A stretch of DNA of 24,503 bases from JAENVT01 sp031412355 (GTDB lineage Bacteria > Actinomycetota > Acidimicrobiia > Acidimicrobiales > Ilumatobacteraceae). The position numbers and the translations under genes were made by a program. The stretch lies in assembly GCA_031412355.1 (NCBI GenBank), contig JANOCR010000098.1, forward strand, positions 1 to 24,503, in the 5' to 3' direction. Numbering within the stretch: position 1 is the stretch's first letter; each line of letters starts with the position of its first letter. Shown one piece after another: positions 7,497 through 14,409 of the stretch. The notes below the pieces were generated by a model. It saw only the letters and a program-made list of their open reading frames with translations. It made no database searches and was not told where the DNA came from.

Positions 7497-9703
7497 GTCA
7501 ACGAGCGCATCCGCACAGAGTTTGCTTGATCGACCAGGTGGGTGCGAGCGTCGGGATCGTCGGACAGGCGCGCCGCGTCGCGGTAGGCCCGTTCGAGGCC
7601 GGAGCGCAACGCAGGCTCCGTTGCCCGGGCACCCGCGATCATCAAGTGCGGCGAGGCGCCCTGGCTGCGTACTCGTTCGAGTGCCGCAGACAGGATCTGA
7701 ATGCGCAGCGCGGCCCGGCCGGCAGGGTCGGGCTCGGCTTGATCCAGCTCGTTGGCAGCGGCAGCGAGGTCCTCGAGGGGTGGTGGTGAACCATCGCTCG
7801 ACGACAGCAGGAGCGCGCGCTGGCGACGTGCGTCGCTGTAGGCGCGACTGGTTGCGGGAATGCGATCGAAGGCGGCGAGTGCCTCGTCTCGACGACCCGC
7901 TGCCGCAGCAAGGCGGGCCAATCCGAATTGCGCCGGCGCCACATAGGCAGCATCGGTCTTGGCGCACTGTGTGTACATCTGCGCGGCCACTGCCGGCTCG
8001 CCACCCAGTTCGCACGCCCGGGCCAGCGCCAACTTCGGCGCCAACTCCCCCGGCAACTGACCGTACACACTGTTGAACGCGGAGATCGCCGCCACATGGT
8101 CGCCGGCGTCGAGTGCGACCAGCCCGTGCAACCACACCCCGCGCCATTCCCACGGGTCGTTTCCGAGGATCGCGTCGGAGGTCGTTGACGCCTGCTGCAG
8201 CTGCCCCGCAGCCATCGCCGCGTATCCGCTGGCCATCGCCACACCGACCGTCTGTTCCGGCGCCGATTCCAGAGCCTGCAGACGATCGGCTGGATTCTCC
8301 GCGGTGACCGACGCCAACCACGACGCCATGGGGTCGGCAGGATCGACGGCCACAACGGGCAGGTCCGACCAGTCGAGTCGATCGTTGGCAACGGCAGGCG
8401 TGTCGAACAGGCGCGACGGGGTGCTGCGTGTGACTGCTCCGCCAGCCGCTGCAGCGGTGACCTCGCGCAGCACACCGAGGAGTTGATCGCGCATCTCCTC
8501 CGCGCTCTGGAATCGATCCTCCGGCTGCGGCGCCGTGCCCTTCAACAACCATCGATACAGGGAGTCGTGCTGGGCCAGGATCGGCACGTCGCCGGGCGGC
8601 GGCAGCGAGGTCTCGTACGCGCTCTGATATCCCTTGAACTCGAAGATCAGCACCGCCAGGGTTCGAGCCACGGTGTACAGATCGCTGGAAATCGATGTGC
8701 CTTCCTTGGCGACCTCGGGGGCTTGAAAACCGACGGTGCCGTAGATCGGTGACTGGTCATCGTCGGCCCGCCGAACCCCGCCGAGGTCGATCAGCTTCAG
8801 CCCATCGCCGACCTGGATGACGTTGGCCGGCTTGAAGTCGCAGTACAACAGCCCCAACAGGTGCAGATACGAGAACGCCGGAAGGATTTCGACGATGTAG
8901 GCGATCGCCTGGTCGACCGGGATGGGCGAGAATCTGCCCGTGGCCTTCATGCGATCCTTCAACAAGACATTCAGCGACCGTCCACCGACGTACTCCATCA
9001 CGATGTACGACGCCCCGTCGGCGGCCGTGACGAAGTTGTAGATCTCGACGATCAGTGGATGTTCGACCTCCGCCAGGTACTGCTTCTCGGCGACTGCCGC
9101 ACGGGCCGCATCCGGGTCGCCGCTGTTCAGCAGGCCCTTCAGCACGACCCACCGATCGTTGACGTTGCGATCGTTGGCAAGGTAGATCCATCCCATGCCG
9201 CCGTGGGCCAAGCCGCCGACTACCTCGTACTGGCCACCGACCAGCGCGCCGGGCTGCAACTTCGGATCGAAGTCGAATGGTGTCCGGCACTTCGGGCAGA
9301 AGCCTTTCGATCGACCGAGTGTTCCGTTGCGGGATCGCCCGACAGGCGCTTGGCACACCGAGCAGAAGCGCTTGTCCTCGGCCACAGTTGGAGGATCCAT
9401 CAACGCCTGACGTGGATCCGTCACGGGAACCGAAGGGACCTGGGTCAGGCCGGCACCCAGCCGCGTTGTCTGCGTCGTCGCATGCAGCCGTCGCGTTGGA
9501 CGGCTGGCGCCGCTGGACCTCGCCGACCCCAACGGCACCAGGCCGAGGCGGGTCGAGCCAGATCGCCCGGTGACCACGCTGGGCTCATCGACCGTCGCAG
9601 GCGATGCAGAGACCGATGCCGCTGTGCCGACCGGGGCGAGTCCGCAGACATCGCAGTAGCCGTCGACAACGGTACCGCCGCAGCCCGATTGGGCGCACTT
9701 CAT
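7493..9703 (-). CDS. pknG: PknG-like Ser/Thr protein kinase (zinc ribbon, rubredoxin-like, kinase, TPR)
   Basis: This 736-aa soluble kinase is close in size and layout to mycobacterial PknG (750 aa). In order: a zinc ribbon (C3, C8, C17, C20), a Thr/Arg-rich segment with candidate autophosphorylation sites (about 45-85, including TQTTRLGAG), a rubredoxin-like site (C114, C117, C136, C139), the kinase domain (about 155-415) and helical TPR-like repeats to the end. Kinase landmarks are the Gly-rich loop GLAHGGMGWIYLA, K189 in VVLKG, the non-RD catalytic loop YCDFKPANVI (D289, K291, N294), DLG at 306-308 instead of DFG, and APE at 328-330. YxDxKPxN and DLG are PknG traits. ATG 9703 has GGAGGG about 8 nt upstream and an ATGA overlap with the preceding gene. 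In mycobacteria PknG responds to GlnH/GlnX and controls glutamate metabolism through GarA. Confidence 0.93.
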   Translation of the reverse strand: MKCAQSGCGGTVVDGYCDVCGLAPVGTAASVSASPATVDEPSVVTGRSGSTRLGLVPLGSARSSGASRPTRRLHATTQTTRLGAGLTQVPSVPVTDPRQALMDPPTVAEDKRFCSVCQAPVGRSRNGTLGRSKGFCPKCRTPFDFDPKLQPGALVGGQYEVVGGLAHGGMGWIYLANDRNVNDRWVVLKGLLNSGDPDAARAAVAEKQYLAEVEHPLIVEIYNFVTAADGASYIVMEYVGGRSLNVLLKDRMKATGRFSPIPVDQAIAYIVEILPAFSYLHLLGLLYCDFKPANVIQVGDGLKLIDLGGVRRADDDQSPIYGTVGFQAPEVAKEGTSISSDLYTVARTLAVLIFEFKGYQSAYETSLPPPGDVPILAQHDSLYRWLLKGTAPQPEDRFQSAEEMRDQLLGVLREVTAAAAGGAVTRSTPSRLFDTPAVANDRLDWSDLPVVAVDPADPMASWLASVTAENPADRLQALESAPEQTVGVAMASGYAAMAAGQLQQASTTSDAILGNDPWEWRGVWLHGLVALDAGDHVAAISAFNSVYGQLPGELAPKLALARACELGGEPAVAAQMYTQCAKTDAAYVAPAQFGLARLAAAAGRRDEALAAFDRIPATSRAYSDARRQRALLLSSSDGSPPPLEDLAAAANELDQAEPDPAGRAALRIQILSAALERVRSQGASPHLMIAGARATEPALRSGLERAYRDAARLSDDPDARTHLVDQANSVRMRSLT

Positions 9704-10776
9704 GAGCCCATCCCTCCAGGTGAGACCGGTGAGGCGATCATCGTGTTGACCGCGGCAACGAATCGATCGACCAACGGGCGCGCCGCCGACAAATCGCACG
9801 GGGCCGCCCACAGCAAGGCTTCGGCCCGACGGTACAAGGGTTCGAGGTCGCTGTGCTCGCCGAGCCCGTGCGCTGCCGCTTTGTCCCGGAACGACTGCAG
9901 CAGGCCGCGCAATTCGTCGCGTTCGTCGAGAGGTCGCTGGTACCGGCGACGGGCCTCGTCGAGCGCTGCCTCGAGTCGCTGAGATTTGTCGACCAGCGGT
10001 GCCATCACGGCACGAGCCGACGACCACGGCATGGTCTTCAGATCGTCGGCGGGCCGAGGCGGGCCGATCGCCGCGACCGACGGGACCGCAATGGTCGGTG
10101 CCTGCAGGATCTTCGCCCGACAACGCTCCGCCAACTGGCGAACCGTTGTTTCGACATCGGCAAGTTTGATCAGACGATCAGGCAGCGATGACCATCGCTC
10201 GAACAATTGGCGACGCTCGGCATCGACCTGCTCGAGTTCCCCGCGCAGTTCGGCCGCGCGTGCCGCGACCCCACCTAGATCGCGGCGGGCGACAAGATCG
10301 CCGCGCAGCTGCGCGGCCCGGTTGATGTGGCTGCCCAGCAGGTTCGCCAATCGCTCGGCAACCGCCAGATCGGCGTCAGCTCGCGTGGCCAAAGCAACTT
10401 CGTTGACGGACTGATTCTCGCTGGTCGACACATGCGATTCGACTCGCTGCACGATGGCGTCGACCAGAGCCGCCGAATCTGCCAGGTCCCGACCAACGGC
10501 TCCACCCAGATTGTCGACCACGGGTTGACTGGCCAATGCCGCTGCCCCGGCGCGATCGCGCTCGACGAGATCGGCGATCGCCCGCAGTCGGTCACCGATG
10601 GCCTTTCGGGCGACGAAGGCAGCGGCGAGATCGGCCGCGTCCTGATCAGATCCAGCGGCGCGAACACGATCTTCCAGCGACAGCATCACGTCGGTGTGGG
10701 CCGACAACCAGTCGTGCCACTGGGTCAGCAACGCCGCCATGTGCTCCGCGGTGGGGGTGGGCTGATTGGTTGCCAC
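9700..10776 (-). CDS. Unrecognised coiled-coil/helical protein between glnH and pknG
   Basis: I do not recognise a family. The 358-aa product has no Cys pattern, signal peptide or membrane segment. It is almost wholly helical, with Arg/Glu/Ala-rich stretches of coiled-coil character (for example 'LRGELEQVDAERRQLFERW' and 'QRLEAALDEARRRYQRPL'), an acidic/basic alternating pattern and a Pro-containing linker around the middle ('APTIAVPSVAAIGPPRPAD'). The GTG at 10776 overlaps the glnH stop by 1 nt (TAGTG) and has GGGAGGG upstream, so the start is well supported. Its place between a ligand-binding lipoprotein and the kinase suggests an adaptor that links the membrane sensor to PknG; this is inference from position only. 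Confidence 0.8.
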   Translation of the reverse strand: MATNQPTPTAEHMAALLTQWHDWLSAHTDVMLSLEDRVRAAGSDQDAADLAAAFVARKAIGDRLRAIADLVERDRAGAAALASQPVVDNLGGAVGRDLADSAALVDAIVQRVESHVSTSENQSVNEVALATRADADLAVAERLANLLGSHINRAAQLRGDLVARRDLGGVAARAAELRGELEQVDAERRQLFERWSSLPDRLIKLADVETTVRQLAERCRAKILQAPTIAVPSVAAIGPPRPADDLKTMPWSSARAVMAPLVDKSQRLEAALDEARRRYQRPLDERDELRGLLQSFRDKAAAHGLGEHSDLEPLYRRAEALLWAAPCDLSAARPLVDRFVAAVNTMIASPVSPGGMGS

Positions 10777-11789
10777 TAGCCCTCCCTGCCGTAGATCGCG
10801 GCCGGCGGTTCGATGACGGTGTCGCTGAGAACGCCGACCAACCACCTCGAGTAGATGTCGGCCCAACGACCATCGGTGCGCATGTCCTCGATCACGCTGT
10901 TGACGAACCGCACGAAGTCGATCCTGTCGTTGGCCATGCCCAACCCGTATGGCTCTTCGGTGAACTTCTCGCCGACGACCTCGGTGTTGGGATCCTGCGC
11001 GGCCAGCCCGGCCAGCACGGTGTCGTCGCCAGTTGCAGCATCGGCCTCACCCTGCTGCATGGCCACCAAGCAGTCGGTGATGTCGGGCTTGGCCAGTACG
11101 ACCATGTTGGCGAAGCGCTCAGGGTCGTTGCGCAGGAAGTCGATGTTGGTGCTGCCCTCGGGAGCGCACACCGTGGCCCCAGCAGCGTTGAGGGCGTCGA
11201 TGCCGATGAACCCGGAGTCCTTCTTCACCAGCACGCGCTGGCCGGCATCGAAGTACGTCGACGAGAAAGCGATCCTCAGCCAGCGGTTGCAGTTGATCGT
11301 CATCGTATGGGCAACGATGTCGACCCCACCGTTGTCGGGGCCGGCCTCGATGTTCGGCAGGCGGTCGGCGTAGGTGATGACCTTGTAGGTGATGTTCGAC
11401 TCACCGTCAGGTCCGAAGATCGCCTTGGCCACCTCTTTCAACATGTCGATGTCGAATCCCTCGATCTCGTTCGCCAGCGGGTTGCGGGCACCGAACAACA
11501 AGGTGTCGCCGGAGACACCGACGATCAACTGCCCACGATTGTGGATCTCCTCCATGGTCGAACCAGCCGGCATCTCGCCCGGCGTCGGCAACGGCCCTTC
11601 CGGCTCGTAGGTGCGGGTGGGATCCTGCGCCTGCTCCTCGGTCGAGCACGTCGGGAATGCCGGAGTAGCGGGGTCGCTGGAGGTCGGCACTTCGCCCTCG
11701 ACAGCAGGTGACAGGCGAACGGAGCCGCCACACCCCGCAAGCAGCCCGCTGACGGTCAGAGCTACGACCAGCCGGTGGCGCACGGTCAT
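10776..11789 (-). CDS. glnH: GlnH-like amino-acid-binding lipoprotein
   Basis: This 337-aa protein is a family 3 extracellular solute-binding protein. It starts with a lipoprotein signal (LTVSGLLAGC, lipidated Cys at 20), then a Ser/Pro/Glu-rich linker to about 80, then the two-lobed binding domain with 'RGQLIVGVSGDTLLFG', 'EGFDIDMLKEVAKAIFG', 'VDIVAHTMTINCNRW', 'ISFSSTYF'-like and 'GEADAATGDDTVLAGL' segments. ATG 11789 has AAGGAGT upstream and forms an ATGA overlap with glnX. No ABC permease or ATPase is nearby, which fits a sensing rather than transport role. In mycobacteria GlnH binds aspartate/glutamate-type ligands and acts through GlnX on PknG; the ligand here is not proven. Confidence 0.9.
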   Translation of the reverse strand: MTVRHRLVVALTVSGLLAGCGGSVRLSPAVEGEVPTSSDPATPAFPTCSTEEQAQDPTRTYEPEGPLPTPGEMPAGSTMEEIHNRGQLIVGVSGDTLLFGARNPLANEIEGFDIDMLKEVAKAIFGPDGESNITYKVITYADRLPNIEAGPDNGGVDIVAHTMTINCNRWLRIAFSSTYFDAGQRVLVKKDSGFIGIDALNAAGATVCAPEGSTNIDFLRNDPERFANMVVLAKPDITDCLVAMQQGEADAATGDDTVLAGLAAQDPNTEVVGEKFTEEPYGLGMANDRIDFVRFVNSVIEDMRTDGRWADIYSRWLVGVLSDTVIEPPAAIYGREG

Positions 11790-13117
11790 CGGTACTCCTT
11801 CAGCCGCTGACCACAACCGAACGCGGCGAGTGCTGCGATCACCAACCCGGCGACGAAGACGATGTTGCGCAGCGAGCCGAGCGGCCCGGCGGCGTCGCTG
11901 AGCCGAAGTGAGGCGTTGGAAGCTTCGTCCGTGACGATCTGGCCGACAGCCCGATCGAACTGGTCGAACGCAAGGCCGGCGTTGATGCCGTCGGACGTGG
12001 GCTCCCTGCCGAGACTGACGGCGACGGCCGCATCCCAGTTACCGTCGTCGTCGAGAACGCGGATCTCTGTGTGTGCATCCCGGTAGTCGTCGTACGCATC
12101 GGCGGCGTCGTCGGACAGATCAGGTTCGGTGCCCAAACCCTTGCCCAGCTGTTGCGTGACGATGTCGTCGCCGCGCTGCCAGTTGGCTTCGTTCGCGGCG
12201 CCGTTCCCACGGTTGATCAGTGTCAGCGCCTCCTGCGATCGGGCCTCGAACGCCGCTGCACGAGCCTGCGCGGCATCGTCGGCACTCGCCAGTTGAGTAC
12301 CGACGGCGCCGTCGGTGTCGCTGACCGCCCCGGCCTGTTTGGTACCCCCGATCACCAGGAGCAGCAGCAACAGCACGATCGCAACCGCGATGGGAAGGTT
12401 GACGACTCGCCGGAAGGTGCGCGACATCCACCAGCTGCCCAGCACCAACGCCAGCATCAACAGCCAGCCCGACAGATGCAGCCACGTGCCGGCCCGGTGC
12501 GCAGTGGCCAGGCTGTCGTTGATCTGGCCACGTTGCGACGCCTCCACCGCGCGCAGCGACGAGACGATGTCGGGCGCATCAGGGTCGTTGTTGCTGACGA
12601 TTCCGTTGGCTTGGCGTTGATAGGTGGCCCCGACCGGGAATCCCTGACGGTTGTTGGCCCTGGCTTGCTCGACCAGGCCGACGTAGCCGCCGAGCAGTCT
12701 GCTGGCTTCACTGAGCTGTTCGAGGTCCGCGTCGGTGGCCGCCCCCGACACTGCGACCAACCCATCGCCGGCCGCGGCGATCTCGTCGAGGTACGCAGTG
12801 CGCTGCGCCGGATCCTCCTGCCCGCCGACCAGGTACGACGAACTGGCTATGGCATCGGCGCGGACAACCCTGACACGGATGTCCTGCAAGGCGAGCAATT
12901 GCCCGGCAGCCGTGCGCACGTCGTCGATCGCGTTGGCCCGTCGGTTGACTCCGAAGGCGCCGCTGACCGCCAGGACCACTGCCAGCACGATGAACACGGC
13001 ACGCAACAGTGACAGCTTGGCGGGGGTCGAGGTCGTCGCGATACGCCGCGCAAACAGTCGCGTGACGGGCGGAGATGACTGCGGCTGCGTCGTTGTTGTC
13101 GCGGTTGGGAGCACCAC
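11786..13117 (-). CDS. glnX: GlnX-like four-helix transmembrane signal protein
   Basis: This 443-aa membrane protein has four predicted helices at about 36-57, 212-231, 241-258 and 418-436. Two extracytoplasmic domains (about 58-211 and 259-417), both rich in Ala, Asp and helical, lie between helices 1-2 and 3-4; this resembles two four-helix-bundle sensor domains in tandem. Short cytoplasmic parts are at the N-terminus, the 2-3 loop (MSRTFRRVVN) and the basic C-terminus. This matches mycobacterial GlnX, which passes the GlnH signal across the membrane. The start is GTG 13117 or GTG 13114: GAAGAGG lies just upstream and spacing suits the second slightly better. It is the first gene of the seven-gene operon. 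A TACACT -10 candidate lies about 29 nt upstream. Confidence 0.85.
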   Translation of the reverse strand: MVLPTATTTTQPQSSPPVTRLFARRIATTSTPAKLSLLRAVFIVLAVVLAVSGAFGVNRRANAIDDVRTAAGQLLALQDIRVRVVRADAIASSSYLVGGQEDPAQRTAYLDEIAAAGDGLVAVSGAATDADLEQLSEASRLLGGYVGLVEQARANNRQGFPVGATYQRQANGIVSNNDPDAPDIVSSLRAVEASQRGQINDSLATAHRAGTWLHLSGWLLMLALVLGSWWMSRTFRRVVNLPIAVAIVLLLLLLVIGGTKQAGAVSDTDGAVGTQLASADDAAQARAAAFEARSQEALTLINRGNGAANEANWQRGDDIVTQQLGKGLGTEPDLSDDAADAYDDYRDAHTEIRVLDDDGNWDAAVAVSLGREPTSDGINAGLAFDQFDRAVGQIVTDEASNASLRLSDAAGPLGSLRNIVFVAGLVIAALAAFGCGQRLKEYR

Positions 13118-13145
13118 ACCTCTTCGTCGCCAAGTCTTGTCACGG

Positions 13146-13151
13146 AGTGTA
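13146..13151 (-). promoter_or_regulatory. Candidate -10 of the glnX-pknG operon
   Basis: TACACT on the minus strand fits TANNNT and lies 28 nt before the GTG at 13117, leaving room for a short leader with GAAGAGG. No good -35 is visible at 16-18 nt. It is the best -10 candidate I see in the 78-bp divergent region. Confidence 0.35.
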
Positions 13152-13161
13152 CGCGCAACTC

Positions 13162-13189
13162 TTGACGATGCGAGCCGGTTGGTTACCGT
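13162..13189 (+). promoter_or_regulatory. Promoter of the aminotransferase operon, probably leaderless
   Basis: TTGACG (13162-13167), a 16-bp spacer and TACCGT (13184-13189) form a good sigma-70-type promoter. Only 6 nt separate the -10 from ATG 13196, so transcription should start on the start codon. No ribosome binding site lies in those 6 nt. The region overlaps the divergent glnX promoter, so the two operons may influence each other. Confidence 0.6.
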
Positions 13190-13195
13190 TATGGC

Positions 13196-14407
13196 ATGCC
13201 TTCAGCATTCATTCACCCGTTCGCCCCGTTCAGCCGAGAAAGCTTCATTCGCATCGAGCGCGGTGAAGGTGCGTTGGTTTGGGACCAGAATGGCCGCGAG
13301 CTGGTCGACGGCATGGCCAGCCTGTGGTACAACGCGATCGGCCACGGTCGGGGCGAGATGGCCGATGCGATCGCCGCTCAGGTGCGCAAGCTCGGTGCAT
13401 ACAGCACGTTCGACCCGTTCACCAACGAGCCGGCCGAGCAGTTGGCCGAAGAGTTGCGCCAGATCGCGCCTACCCCCAGCGCCCGCGTGTTCTTCACGTC
13501 GTCGGGCTCCGAGTCCATAGAGACTGTGATGAAGCTGGCCCGCATGGCCCACGTGCAGGCCGGCCAGCCGCAGCGCAAGCTGATCATCAGCCGTACCCGC
13601 GGCTATCACGGCGTCGGCTACGGCGGCACCAGCGCCCTCGGTATTTCCGCTTACAAGGAAAACTTCGGCCCATTCGTCGACGAAGTCGTGCAGGTACCTG
13701 CCGAAGACATCGAGGCCGTCGCCACCTTGATGAGCCAGCGCAGCAACGAAATTGCGGCCATCATCACCGAGCCTGTGCAGGGAGCCGGCGGCGTGTTCCC
13801 CCCGCCCGACGACTACTTGCAGTCGCTGCGCAAGCTGTGCGACCAGCACGGTGCATACCTGATCTTCGACGAGGTCATCACGGGCTACGGCCGCACCGGC
13901 AGCTGGTTTGCAGCCCATCACTACGGTGTCTCGCCCGACTTCGCGACCTTTGCCAAGGGGGTCACCTCCGGCTACATCCCGCTCGGCGGCGTGTTCGTTG
14001 GCCTGGCCCCGACCGCTGCACTCGAGTCCGATCCCGATTTCTTCCTGATGCACGGCTTCACTTACTCCGGGCATCCGACCGCATGTGCGGCCGGGCTGAT
14101 GAACCTGGAGATCATTCGCCGTGAGGGCCTGGTCGAGCGTGCCAAGCACATCGGTGACCGGTTGGGCGGCGGGCTGCACGCACTCGCAGCTGATGGCGTC
14201 GTCGATTCCGTCCGTGGCATCGGTGGCATGTGGGCCCTCGCCGTGCGCGCCGACCAGGATGCCAAGGCCATGCGCGACCACATGCTCAACACCAGTGGAG
14301 TGATTGTCCGCGCCCTCGCCGATGGGTTGGTGTTCTGCCCGCCGCTGGTGATCCGCGACGAGCACATCGATCGGTTGGTCGACGCGGTTGCCGCGGCGGC
14401 CGGCTGA
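13196..14407 (+). CDS. Class III PLP-dependent aminotransferase
   Basis: This 403-aa enzyme moves an amino group, most likely from an omega-amine or omega-amino acid to a keto acid (families acting on putrescine, beta-alanine, GABA). The fold-type I landmarks are 'TSSGSESIETVMKLAR' (phosphate binding), 'SRTRGYHGVGYGG', 'EPVQGAGGV', D225 in 'LIFDEVITGYGRTG' and the PLP lysine K254 in 'FAKGVTSGYIPLGG'. Length is slightly short for the class (about 430-460), with a compact N-terminus. ATG 13196 sits exactly where a leaderless message would start. The luciferase-like gene follows after 2 nt, so both are one operon. The substrate is not readable from motifs. Confidence 0.9.
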   Translation: MPSAFIHPFAPFSRESFIRIERGEGALVWDQNGRELVDGMASLWYNAIGHGRGEMADAIAAQVRKLGAYSTFDPFTNEPAEQLAEELRQIAPTPSARVFFTSSGSESIETVMKLARMAHVQAGQPQRKLIISRTRGYHGVGYGGTSALGISAYKENFGPFVDEVVQVPAEDIEAVATLMSQRSNEIAAIITEPVQGAGGVFPPPDDYLQSLRKLCDQHGAYLIFDEVITGYGRTGSWFAAHHYGVSPDFATFAKGVTSGYIPLGGVFVGLAPTAALESDPDFFLMHGFTYSGHPTACAAGLMNLEIIRREGLVERAKHIGDRLGGGLHALAADGVVDSVRGIGGMWALAVRADQDAKAMRDHMLNTSGVIVRALADGLVFCPPLVIRDEHIDRLVDAVAAAAG

Positions 14408-14409
14408 CG

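Noticed and set aside
13202..14365. Long minus-strand open frame (387 codons) opposite the aminotransferase
   Set aside because: It lies fully antisense to a well-supported PLP enzyme and shows no family motif.
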